A stretch of 64,000 nt of DNA from Shewanella hafniensis (GTDB lineage: Bacteria > Pseudomonadota > Gammaproteobacteria > Enterobacterales > Shewanellaceae): positions 37,770-101,769 of the forward strand of contig NZ_BPFD01000007.1 in the NCBI RefSeq assembly GCF_019655335.1, in the 5' to 3' direction. The translations under genes were made by a program, and so were the position numbers. Under the pieces are notes generated by a model. It saw only the letters and a list, made by a program, of their open reading frames with translations. It did no database searches and was not told the origin of the DNA. Below, piece by piece: positions 10,377 to 18,712 of this stretch. Numbering within the stretch: the stretch's first letter is position 1; each line of letters begins with the position of its first letter.

Positions 10377-10502
10377 GTGCCTAGAGCACTCCACTTCCGT
10401 GTTGCATCAATTCAAAAGGTGGTCGACATTCTGACATTGATGCGCCTTGAATTGAAGCACCCTAGGCGCTCTGAAACTCGACTCTTCAGGTTGCTTGGGT
10501 AT
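10377..10502 (+). repeat. 126-bp intergenic repeat, copy A (MITE-like)
   Basis: Matches the reverse complement of 13379-13504 with about 6 mismatches in 126 positions. The first ~100 bp are bounded by imperfect inverted repeats (GCCTAGAGCACTCCACTTC against GAATTGAAGCACCCTAGGC), and the tail ends CTTCAGGTTGCTTGGGTAT. It fills most of the htpG-ybbN gap. One frame is open through the copy, from a GTG at 10377 to a TAA at 10514, but coding is doubtful. Confidence 0.85.
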
Positions 10503-10573
10503 ACAAGCTGTTAAGACAACGATTTTAAAATAGCGCGTTGAAACTGAGTGCTAACACTTAGTTTTAAAAGCAT

Positions 10574-10597
10574 AAGGCCTCCTATGTTTGAGGCCTT
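10574..10597 (+). other. Perfect 8-bp hairpin in the ybbN leader
   Basis: AAGGCCTC / GAGGCCTT with an 8-nt loop lies 19 bp before the ybbN ATG. No T run follows, so it is more likely a leader structure than a terminator. Function unknown. Confidence 0.5.
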
Positions 10598-10615
10598 AAA
10601 CGTTAAGGGAATACT

Positions 10616-11479
10616 ATGGACAATATCCTCAGCCTGACTAAAGACAATATTCAGCAAGTCGTTGACGCCTCGATGCAGCAGATCGTGGTGTTAGCATTTT
10701 GGGCACAGCCGCAGGAACAAAGTGTGGCTATGCTGCACACCTTAGAGCAAATTGCCGAGCAAAATGCGGGTCGATTCGTGCTCGCTAAAGTTGACTGTGA
10801 AGCAGAATTAGAAATTGCCAATTACTTTCGCATTCAAAGTCTACCGACCACGTTAGTATTGGATAAAGGTCAGCCTGTCGATGGTTTTGCTGGCCTGCAA
10901 GATGCGGCGCAAGTCACAGCCATGCTGGATAAACATTTACCGCCAATGTGGCAGTTACAGTTGGCACAGGCCAAAGCATTACTCGCACTTAGTCAAGTGA
11001 GCGCAGAGGATCTTGCCACTGCTGCCGTGTTGCTTAAAGACGCGCATGCAGGCTCAAATCAAGCGGGTGAGGTGAGTTTAGTGCTCGCCGATGTGTATCT
11101 TATGCAGGGCGAATTAGTGTTAGCGCAAGCCATGCTTGAGAAAGTCGGGCTTGCCGACCAAGACGGTTACTACCAGAGTTTAAAAGCCAAGCTCGCACTT
11201 GCCCTTGATGCGGCGGATACCCCTGAAATTCGCGATTTGCAGCAAAAGTTTGAGCAAAATCCAATAGATTTAGTGTTATTACTCGAACTGAGTAAGGCAT
11301 TGCATGCCGCCCACCGCGATGATGAAGCATTAGATCTGTTATTCGGTGTGCTCAGTAAAGATTTAGGTGCTGAAAATGGCACAGTAAAACAAGTATTTAT
11401 GGAAGTATTAACGGCACTTGGCCAAGGTAATCCCATAGCTAATCAATACCGCCGTAAACTCTATACCTTGCTCTATTAA
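10616..11479 (+). CDS. ybbN: YbbN/CnoX-like thioredoxin-domain protein with TPR region
   Basis: 287 aa: an N-terminal thioredoxin fold (about 5-110, with KVDCEAE and the cis-Pro loop SLPTTLVLDKG) and a C-terminal helical TPR-like region (about 115-285). At the usual WCxxC position the sequence reads WAQPQEQS, so both redox cysteines are missing. E. coli YbbN (CnoX) is a chaperedoxin that holds unfolded proteins and hands them to GroEL and DnaK. A holdase role is inferred from the family. An AAGGGA ribosome site precedes the ATG. The neighbouring htpG gene is also a chaperone. Confidence 0.85.
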   Translation: MDNILSLTKDNIQQVVDASMQQIVVLAFWAQPQEQSVAMLHTLEQIAEQNAGRFVLAKVDCEAELEIANYFRIQSLPTTLVLDKGQPVDGFAGLQDAAQVTAMLDKHLPPMWQLQLAQAKALLALSQVSAEDLATAAVLLKDAHAGSNQAGEVSLVLADVYLMQGELVLAQAMLEKVGLADQDGYYQSLKAKLALALDAADTPEIRDLQQKFEQNPIDLVLLLELSKALHAAHRDDEALDLLFGVLSKDLGAENGTVKQVFMEVLTALGQGNPIANQYRRKLYTLLY

Positions 11480-11586
11480 TGATGAAAATGCCTAAGGAAC
11501 GGCAGTTTATTTGCGGTTTCTGAGGCTAAAGTCGAAGCTAAAAGCCTTCTCAATGGCGGCCAGATGTGCGAAGATCGCCGCCCTAA

Positions 11587-12264
<678 letters not shown>

Positions 12265-12304
12265 CCGAAAAAGCTTAATTTACGAGAACGAGTTCTCATA
12301 TTAG

Positions 12305-12333
12305 AAAAAAGCCTGCCGATGCAGGCTTTTTTT
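12305..12333 (+). terminator. Intrinsic terminator of adk
   Basis: AAAAGCCTGC / GCAGGCTTTTTTT hairpin with a 7-T tail, about 45 bp past the stop. Confidence 0.92.
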
Positions 12334-12375
12334 ATGGGCATCTGAATGTTAGCCTCCAAGTGAACTTCATTAACC

Positions 12376-13395
12376 ATGAGCCTAACGTTGAATCCTTCCC
12401 CTGCTTTTGGTGTGTTATTGGTTAACCTCGGCACGCCTGATGAACCTAGCCCTAAGGCCGTAAAACGATTTTTAAGGCAGTTTTTAAGTGATCCCCGTGT
12501 CGTCGATTTATCACCGTGGATTTGGCAACCGCTGCTGAACGGCATTATCCTCAACACCCGTCCGACTAAAGTCGCCAAACTCTACCAAAGCGTGTGGACG
12601 CCAGAAGGCTCGCCCTTGATGGTGATAAGTGTACGCCAAGCACAAAAGTTGGCGGTGGACTTAAGCGCCACGTTTAACCAGACCATCCCGGTTGAACTGG
12701 GCATGAGTTACGGCAATCCCTCCATCGATGCGGGATTTGAACGCCTGAAAGCCCAAGGAGCAGAGCGCATTATTGTGCTGCCTTTGTATCCCCAATATTC
12801 CTGCTCGACTGTGGCCAGCGTGTTCGATGCCGTTGCCAGCTATCTTAAAACCGTGCGTGACATACCGCAGGTTCGCTTTAATAAAGACTATTTTGACCAT
12901 AGCGCTTATATTGCTGCGCTGGCACACAGTGTGACGCGCCACTGGAAAACCCATGGGCAGGCCGACAAGTTGCTCTTGTCATTTCATGGTATTCCATTGC
13001 GTTATGTGAAAGAGGGCGATCCTTACCGCGAGCAGTGTTTTGTCACGGCTAAACTGTTGGCGCAAAAACTTGAGCTGAGCGAGTCGCAGTGGCAAGTGTG
13101 CTTCCAATCGCGCTTTGGCCGCGAAGAATGGCTCACGCCCTACGCCGATAAACTATTGGCCGAGTTACCTGCGCAAGGGATCAAAAGTGTCGATGTGATT
13201 TGCCCAGCTTTTGCGACCGATTGCCTCGAAACCTTAGAAGAAATCTCCATCGGCGCTAAGGAAACCTTTTTACATGCGGGTGGCAGCGACTATCGGTTTA
13301 TCCCTTGTTTGAACGACGATGAGTTACACATTGAATTATTACGGCAATTAATCCAAGAACAAGCGGTATCTTGGGCCCATACCCAAGCCACCTGA
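12376..13395 (+). CDS. hemH: Ferrochelatase
   Basis: 339 aa. It inserts Fe2+ into protoporphyrin IX, the last step of protohaem synthesis, at the cytosolic face of the membrane. Visible motifs are VLLVNLGTPDEP at the N-terminus, LPLYPQYSCSTVASV, the catalytic-His segment LLLSFHGIPLRY, and CPAFATDCLETLEEI. The adk-hemH order is as in E. coli. The last codons (HTQAT and the stop) lie inside intergenic repeat copy B, so the native C-terminus may have been altered by insertion of the repeat. The region before the ATG has only a weak ribosome site. Confidence 0.96.
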   Translation: MSLTLNPSPAFGVLLVNLGTPDEPSPKAVKRFLRQFLSDPRVVDLSPWIWQPLLNGIILNTRPTKVAKLYQSVWTPEGSPLMVISVRQAQKLAVDLSATFNQTIPVELGMSYGNPSIDAGFERLKAQGAERIIVLPLYPQYSCSTVASVFDAVASYLKTVRDIPQVRFNKDYFDHSAYIAALAHSVTRHWKTHGQADKLLLSFHGIPLRYVKEGDPYREQCFVTAKLLAQKLELSESQWQVCFQSRFGREEWLTPYADKLLAELPAQGIKSVDVICPAFATDCLETLEEISIGAKETFLHAGGSDYRFIPCLNDDELHIELLRQLIQEQAVSWAHTQAT

Positions 13396-13504
13396 AGAGT
13401 CGAGTTTCAGAGCGCCTAGGGTGCTTCAATTCAAGGCGCATCAATGACAGAATGTCGGCCACCTTTTGAATTGATGCAACACGGAAGTGAAGTGCCCTAG
13501 GCGC
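13379..13504 (-). repeat. 126-bp intergenic repeat, copy B (MITE-like), overlapping the hemH end
   Basis: Reverse-complement partner of 10377-10502 at about 95% identity. Its outer arms GCGCCTAGGGCACTTCACTTC and GAATTGAAGCACCCTAGGCGC (quoted on the minus strand) form a near-perfect terminal inverted repeat. It starts inside hemH codon 335 and contributes the hemH stop codon. No separate hemH terminator is visible; the repeat hairpin may fill that role. Confidence 0.85.
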
Positions 13505-13872
13505 TCCGTCCCGGCGGCTGATGTTAAACACGGGGTAACGCACTTTATACTGTGTTGACTATTTTTAACTTAGCCCACTAGGTCTGCAAATAGCCGCAAT
13601 CGCCATGGATGGCGTGAATGCCATTTATGCAGGAGCAATAAATGGCCTTGTCTGAACCATTCCGTTAAATTCCCGCTGAATCCTACATCTTCAGGTTGTT
13701 TGGGTATTGGAGCACTGGCTTCGAACTGATTTTGTGATAGAATCTGCGCCCTTCCGGCTAAGGGGTGGTTTTTTTGTCTCGCTAGCCTAGACTCAATATT
13801 TTTAGGATGCTGCTTGGCTTGACCGCCTCGGCAGACGCCAATTAGCATGGATGCCAGGAAAAGAGAGCCACT
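13505..13872. other. hemH-gsk intergenic region with hairpins and a partial repeat
   Basis: It holds CGCCATGGATGGCG (13601-13614), the hairpin CCATTTAT/ATAAATGG (13621-13645), and CTTCAGGTTGTTTGGGTAT at 13689-13707. The last matches the 3' end of the 126-bp repeats with one mismatch and extends weakly upstream. No gene is seen. A TAGAAT -10-like sequence near 13738 could belong to the gsk promoter, but no good -35 is paired with it. Confidence 0.55.
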
Positions 13873-15177
13873 ATGAAGTTTCCCGGTCAGCGTAAATCAA
13901 AACATTATTTTCCGGTTAAAACCCGAGATCCGCTGCTTGAACAGCTGACTCAACAGCCTCAGCCGTTTGCGACCTATATCAGCGGTATTGATCAAACCTT
14001 AGTGGATATCGAAGCGAAAGTGGAAGACGAATTGCTGAGCCGTTATGGCTTGCCCAAAGGCAATTCTACCCTGATCAATGATGAACAGGCCCACAGACTC
14101 TACACTGAGTTAAAAATTCATGGTTTGATTAGCGATGAATTTGCTGGTGGCACTATTGGTAACACAGTGCACAATTATTCTATTCTGGCCGATGACCGTT
14201 CAGTGCTGTTTGGGGTAATGAGCCAGAATATCGAAGTAGGCAGTTACGCCTACCGCTATTTATGTAATACCTCTTCTAAAGTCGACCTTAACTTTCTACA
14301 ACCTGTAGATGGCCCTATCGGTCGCTGTTTTACCCTGATTTCTGAGTGTGGCGAGCGGACATTTGCGATTAGCAAAGGGGCGATGGATAAACTCACGCCT
14401 GAATTTATCGATAAAGACGTAGTGCAGGGCAGTTCAGCCTTAGTGTTGACTGCATACTTAATGCGCGCCAGCGATGGCGACCGTATTACCGATGCGGCCA
14501 TGTGCGCTATCGAATATGCAAAAGCCGCCGAAGTTCCCGTGGTATTAACCTTAGGCACGCGTTTCTTGATTGAAGAAGATCCACAATGGTGGCAAAACTT
14601 CATCAAAGAACATGTCACCATTTTGGCGATGAATGAAGACGAAGGTGAAGCCTTAACGGGTTCACGGGATCCTCTGCTTGCCAGTGAAAAAGCCTTGGAA
14701 TGGTGCGACATGGTATTAACCACGGCGGGGCCTATCGGGCTTTATACTGCGGGTTATACCGAAGATTCTGAAAAACGCGAAACGACGCACACCTTGTTGC
14801 CGGGTGCTATCCCTGAATTTAACCGCTACGAATTCTCCCGTCCAAAGCTTAAAAGTGACTGTGAAACACCAATCAAAGTGTTTGCCCACATTTCACCTTA
14901 CATGGGCGGCCCAGAAAAAATCGGTAACACTAATGGCGCTGGCGATGGCGCCTTATCGGCGTTATTGCACGATCTGGCGGCTAATACTTTTCATAAGACG
15001 AACGTACCGGGTTCGAGTAAACATAAGCGCGATGGCCTGTGTTATTCCTCGTTTTCGCAAGTGTGTAAGTACGCTAACCGCGTCGCCTATGAAGTCTTAG
15101 CCCAGCATAGTCCGCGTTTATCCCGTGGTTTACCTGAGCGCGAAGATAGCTTAGAAGAATCCTACTGGGAAAGATAA
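13873..15177 (+). CDS. gsk: Inosine-guanosine kinase
   Basis: 434 aa PfkB-family kinase that phosphorylates guanosine and inosine with ATP for purine salvage. The family signature GNTNGAGDGALSALLHDL, with the catalytic Asp in the anion-hole GAGD motif, lies near residue 355. The N-terminal MKFPGQRKSKHYFPVK and overall length match E. coli Gsk. The adk-hemH-gsk order is shared with enterobacteria. AGAGAG precedes the ATG and a terminator follows. Confidence 0.95.
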   Translation: MKFPGQRKSKHYFPVKTRDPLLEQLTQQPQPFATYISGIDQTLVDIEAKVEDELLSRYGLPKGNSTLINDEQAHRLYTELKIHGLISDEFAGGTIGNTVHNYSILADDRSVLFGVMSQNIEVGSYAYRYLCNTSSKVDLNFLQPVDGPIGRCFTLISECGERTFAISKGAMDKLTPEFIDKDVVQGSSALVLTAYLMRASDGDRITDAAMCAIEYAKAAEVPVVLTLGTRFLIEEDPQWWQNFIKEHVTILAMNEDEGEALTGSRDPLLASEKALEWCDMVLTTAGPIGLYTAGYTEDSEKRETTHTLLPGAIPEFNRYEFSRPKLKSDCETPIKVFAHISPYMGGPEKIGNTNGAGDGALSALLHDLAANTFHKTNVPGSSKHKRDGLCYSSFSQVCKYANRVAYEVLAQHSPRLSRGLPEREDSLEESYWER

Positions 15178-15217
15178 GTCGGTAGCTGTATTGGTATTAA
15201 GCTGACTGATTTACGCT

Positions 15218-15255
15218 AGGGCAATAACGGCAAACCGTTGTTGCCCTTATTTTTA
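15218..15255 (+). terminator. Intrinsic terminator of gsk
   Basis: Stem AGGGCAATAACGG / CCGTTGTTGCCCT followed by TATTTTTAT. Confidence 0.88.
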
Positions 15256-15378
15256 TAGCGTTTATCAATAATCAATTAACTAAGCATTAATTTTAACTAC
15301 AGGCAGTTGCGAATAAATGTTAACGTTAGTTGGGTTCAGGTAGTCCAAATACAGCGATAATTTAAGGTGGAATTTTCG

Positions 15379-16209
15379 GTGAAAGCGCAAATCTTAAGAG
15401 AAATGAAAGTACTCACGGCCATAGAGCCTGAGTTCGAAGTGCAACGTCGGGTCGCGTTTATTAAAACTAAACTAAAAGAAGCGCGCAGCAAGGCATTGGT
15501 ATTAGGGATCAGCGGTGGGGTGGATTCTTCTACTGCTGGGCGTTTGTGTCAGTTGGCGGTGGACAGTCTAAACCACGAAAATAGCCAAGGCGGTTACCAG
15601 TTTATCGCGGTGCGCTTACCCTATCAGATCCAAAAAGATGAGCATGAGGCGCAATTAGCCTGTCAGTTTATTCAACCTTCTAAATTGGTCACAGTGAATG
15701 TGCATCAAGGGGTTGATGGTGTGCACAGCGCTACCGTTGCTGCGTTAGCCGAAGCCGGATTGCCTTTACCCGATGTAGCCAAAGTGGATTTTGTGAAGGG
15801 TAACGTTAAAGCCCGTATGCGCATGGTAGCGCAATACGAACTCGCCGGACTCGTGGGCGGGCTTGTGGTTGGGACAGATCACAGCGCCGAAAATATCACA
15901 GGTTTTTATACCAAGTGGGGCGATGGTGCCTGCGATTTAGCGCCGTTATTTGGTCTTAATAAGCGCCAAGTTCGTCAACTTGCCGCGTATCTTGGTGCGC
16001 CAGAGTCTTTAGTGCATAAAGCGCCGACTGCTGATCTAGAAGACAATAAACCGCTACTCGAAGATGAAGTGGCACTTGGGCTAACCTATGCGCAAATCGA
16101 TGATTTCCTTGAGGGTAAAGACGTTGGCAAGGCAGTTGAAGACAAATTGATTGGTATTTATAAGGCAACGCAGCATAAACGTCAGCCTATCCCAACCATC
16201 TACGACTAA
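15379..16209 (+). CDS. nadE: NH3-dependent NAD+ synthetase
   Basis: 276 aa from the GTG at 15379, chosen because AAGGTGG lies 8 bp upstream; an in-frame GTG at 15367 would add four residues. The enzyme amidates deamido-NAD+ to NAD+ with ammonia and ATP. The PP-loop [11 protein letters not shown] is at residues 42-52, and [19 protein letters not shown] is the typical substrate and ammonia site. No glutaminase domain is fused, so it is the ammonia-dependent form. Expressed alone and followed by a strong terminator. Confidence 0.95.
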   Translation: MKAQILREMKVLTAIEPEFEVQRRVAFIKTKLKEARSKALVLGISGGVDSSTAGRLCQLAVDSLNHENSQGGYQFIAVRLPYQIQKDEHEAQLACQFIQPSKLVTVNVHQGVDGVHSATVAALAEAGLPLPDVAKVDFVKGNVKARMRMVAQYELAGLVGGLVVGTDHSAENITGFYTKWGDGACDLAPLFGLNKRQVRQLAAYLGAPESLVHKAPTADLEDNKPLLEDEVALGLTYAQIDDFLEGKDVGKAVEDKLIGIYKATQHKRQPIPTIYD

Positions 16210-16227
16210 CGCTGAATCGTCCTCGAA

Positions 16228-16266
16228 TAAGCACTCGTTTGAACTCAATTCGCGAGTGCTTTTTTT
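16228..16266 (+). terminator. Intrinsic terminator of nadE
   Basis: AAGCACTCG / CGAGTGCTT stem with a run of T. Confidence 0.9.
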
Positions 16267-16470
16267 ATGTCTTTTTACCTAGTTGCTGAGCTCGTGGCAG
16301 CCTTTACAGCTGTTGGCGTCGCTGCAACGAGGAGACTGGCTGCGATTATTCATTGAAGCTGGCTATCCTGCAGGGGCAACTCACTGGGGGATGTTGCAGA
16401 GGAATATTGCTGAGACCTGTGACAGTGGCATCTGGTCGCAACATTTAGCCACGGCATCTTGTTGTAGGGA

Positions 16471-16986
16471 TTATGGCACGACTAAGTGTTGCCGTGTCAG
16501 GGCGATCAGCTGGTTTGGGTACTGGCGATAATCCAAATAGGGCGTGAGCAAAAAATGCTGCCCTTGGGAAGATGGAAGCGTCATCGCGGTTATGGATTTA
16601 TTTTGGGCGGTTAAATGCTTTGCATGGATATCGTTTGCAGAGATGGTGAATCCTAAACACTTTGCAGCCACTTGCCCCGCGACAAGATGGATCTTCGCGT
16701 TTGCCATCAATTCAGTGCCGCCTATGCAGAGCAGTTCATTTTGCTTGAGTAACATTTGGTCACGATAGCTGCGCCAATCTTCTCCAACCGCGCTGATTTT
16801 TGCCATAATAGTGAAGATCTTACGCCAATGATTGCCATTTAGAGTAATGAGTGCCCCGACTGCGTCTGGTTGAGTGTAATGCCAGCCGTCAGGTATCAGC
16901 GGCGCGGTAGGAAGATAGTAGGCAAATGTAGCGTCTGGATTACCGATAATCATCGAGATCGTATAAGTTTCGTTGGAATAAGACAC
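16471..16986 (-). CDS. Uncharacterised conserved-type protein (possibly DUF6942)
   Basis: 171 aa soluble protein with no signal peptide or membrane segment. I do not recognise a function. The composition looks genuinely coding, with many W, Y and H residues and a compact C-terminal segment HFLLTPYLDYRQYPN. The layout resembles a Shewanella/Vibrio family I recall as DUF6942, but I cannot confirm that. It is convergent with nadE and divergent from the hydrolase gene at 17139. An overlapping plus-strand ORF (16283-16531) is judged a shadow. Confidence 0.7.
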   Translation of the reverse strand: MSYSNETYTISMIIGNPDATFAYYLPTAPLIPDGWHYTQPDAVGALITLNGNHWRKIFTIMAKISAVGEDWRSYRDQMLLKQNELLCIGGTELMANAKIHLVAGQVAAKCLGFTISANDIHAKHLTAQNKSITAMTLPSSQGQHFLLTPYLDYRQYPNQLIALTRQHLVVP

Positions 16987-17138
16987 TTTCGTTCCTAACC
17001 CAATTAGGGCTTATGCAGTTAATAAAATGGCGCGGCTTATGGCGGAGGATGTTATCACGGTAAAAAATTTGAAGGATGTTTTTATCTAACCGTATAATTG
17101 GCTTGCTCATTTTATCTTATTTTTTTCTAGGAATCGCC

Positions 17139-18614
17139 ATGAAGGCCATTATCATAGGTTCGACAAAACACCTATTCTTAGCCGCAGCGTATGCGAGTAT
17201 TGGTATTGCGGTGGCGTTACTCGCGACAGGGATTTACTTCCTTAATGCGCGACCTGAATTGTCGCTATGGCATACGGTCGAGCTAGATAATGAGTTCCAT
17301 TACAATACTAAACTCGCTAGTTTTAATGAGTACTTAGCGCTAGAAGAGCGCTTATTCGCCGAAGTTGAGCGCAAAGTCGTCCAAAAAATTCCTGCCAATG
17401 AATTTTCTCCCGTGAACCGCTATGTCAGAAATAGCTTATCCGATCCTGCCCATTGGCCCCAAAATTGGAATCGCAGTTATGAATGGCCCAAAGCCGATGC
17501 CGAGTTTGGGATATTGCTGCTCCACGGCATGTCAGACTCGCCCTATGCCTTATCCAATGTGGCAGCGCATTTTAAAGGTAAAGCCCATGTTCTGGGCTTA
17601 AGATTGCCAGGGCATGGCACCATTCCGAGTGGCTTAACAGAGGTGTATTGGCAAGATCTTGTCGCCGCGGTAAATCTAGCCACAGCGCATATGCGGCAAA
17701 CACTGAAAGGTAAACCGCTATTTGTTGTGGGTTTTTCGACCGGTGCCGCCATAGCACTAAACCATGAGTTAGAGCGTATCAGTCAAGATAAAACCCCAGA
17801 TTATGCTGGGATGATTTTTATCTCGCCTGCGATAGGGTTAACGCCATCGGCAGCGGCCGCACGCTGGCAGAGTTGGATTGGCCGATTACTGGAGCTGGAT
17901 AAGCTGCAATGGAACAGCATTCAAGTGGAGTACGATCCCTTTAAATACACCTCTTTTGCGGTCAATGCGGGGGATGTGGTATATCAGTTAGCTCTACGCA
18001 ATCAAGGTTTATTGGCTGAATTAACTTTGCCGCAAAGGGCGCAAGTTCCATCGATACTTACTTTTCAGTCGGTCGTGGATGCAACCGTTTCAACTTCGGC
18101 GGTGGTGAATAATCTGTATCAAACGTTACCAGAAAAAGGCCATGAGCTCGTGCTGTTCGATATGAACCGACTCGATGTGAATACCAAAATGGTGTCCAAT
18201 GATCCGTTAGCAGGCTTGCTGTCGAGCATCAATAGCCCTGCGCAGCATTATCGTGGCACTGTGGTGGAAAATATCAGTAATGAAACCACGCAAGTTCAAG
18301 CGCGCAGCTTTGGTTTAGATGCGCTAGGTAACGTGGTCACAGAAGGTAAGGAAGTGCGCGCATTAGATTTGTATTGGCCCGCTGGCGTGTATTCCTTGTC
18401 CCATGTTGCGCTCCCCTTTGGTGTGGATGATGGCCTCTATGGCGCTGTTATTCAGCCTGATTTACATCGGATACAAATTGGTGCCTCAGCTTCGCGGGGG
18501 GAGCGCGGTTTATATAGCGTGTCGGCATCGGAAATGTTGCGCCAGAAATGGAATCCCTTTTTCCCATATCTACTCGAGCGCATGGATGAGTATCGACTCG
18601 CGCATATGCACTAG
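17139..18614 (+). CDS. Membrane-anchored alpha/beta hydrolase (lipase/lysophospholipase-like)
   Basis: 491 aa from the ATG at 17139, preceded by AGGA at good spacing. An in-frame ATG at 17076 would add 21 hydrophobic residues but has its GAAGG abutting the start codon. One N-terminal membrane segment (about residues 10-32) is followed by a long linker and an alpha/beta-hydrolase core. The core opens with LLLHGMSDSPYALSNVA, has the nucleophile elbow VGFSTGAAIALNHE (Ser in GxSxG), and carries a late FQSVVDATVS segment suited to the acid. These suggest an esterase acting at the envelope; the substrate is unknown. It stands alone. Confidence 0.82.
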   Translation: MKAIIIGSTKHLFLAAAYASIGIAVALLATGIYFLNARPELSLWHTVELDNEFHYNTKLASFNEYLALEERLFAEVERKVVQKIPANEFSPVNRYVRNSLSDPAHWPQNWNRSYEWPKADAEFGILLLHGMSDSPYALSNVAAHFKGKAHVLGLRLPGHGTIPSGLTEVYWQDLVAAVNLATAHMRQTLKGKPLFVVGFSTGAAIALNHELERISQDKTPDYAGMIFISPAIGLTPSAAAARWQSWIGRLLELDKLQWNSIQVEYDPFKYTSFAVNAGDVVYQLALRNQGLLAELTLPQRAQVPSILTFQSVVDATVSTSAVVNNLYQTLPEKGHELVLFDMNRLDVNTKMVSNDPLAGLLSSINSPAQHYRGTVVENISNETTQVQARSFGLDALGNVVTEGKEVRALDLYWPAGVYSLSHVALPFGVDDGLYGAVIQPDLHRIQIGASASRGERGLYSVSASEMLRQKWNPFFPYLLERMDEYRLAHMH

Positions 18615-18712
18615 GATTTTGTGCTTGATTAACCGCTCAGCTAATCTGGCCTAAACCTTCTTTACCTTTGAACGACTGCCTCTTCGACAGCTTTCTCCTA
18701 AACAAGCGCCAG

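Noticed and set aside
16279..16353. Minus-strand frame ending NSCKGCHELSN, with a CxxCH haem-type motif
   Set aside because: Only about 25 codons, with stops just upstream in the same frame. It could be the relic of a c-type cytochrome but is as likely chance.
16283..16531. 82-codon plus-strand ORF overlapping the unrecognised 171-aa gene
   Set aside because: Antisense to a better ORF, no ribosome site, odd Cys/Trp-rich composition.
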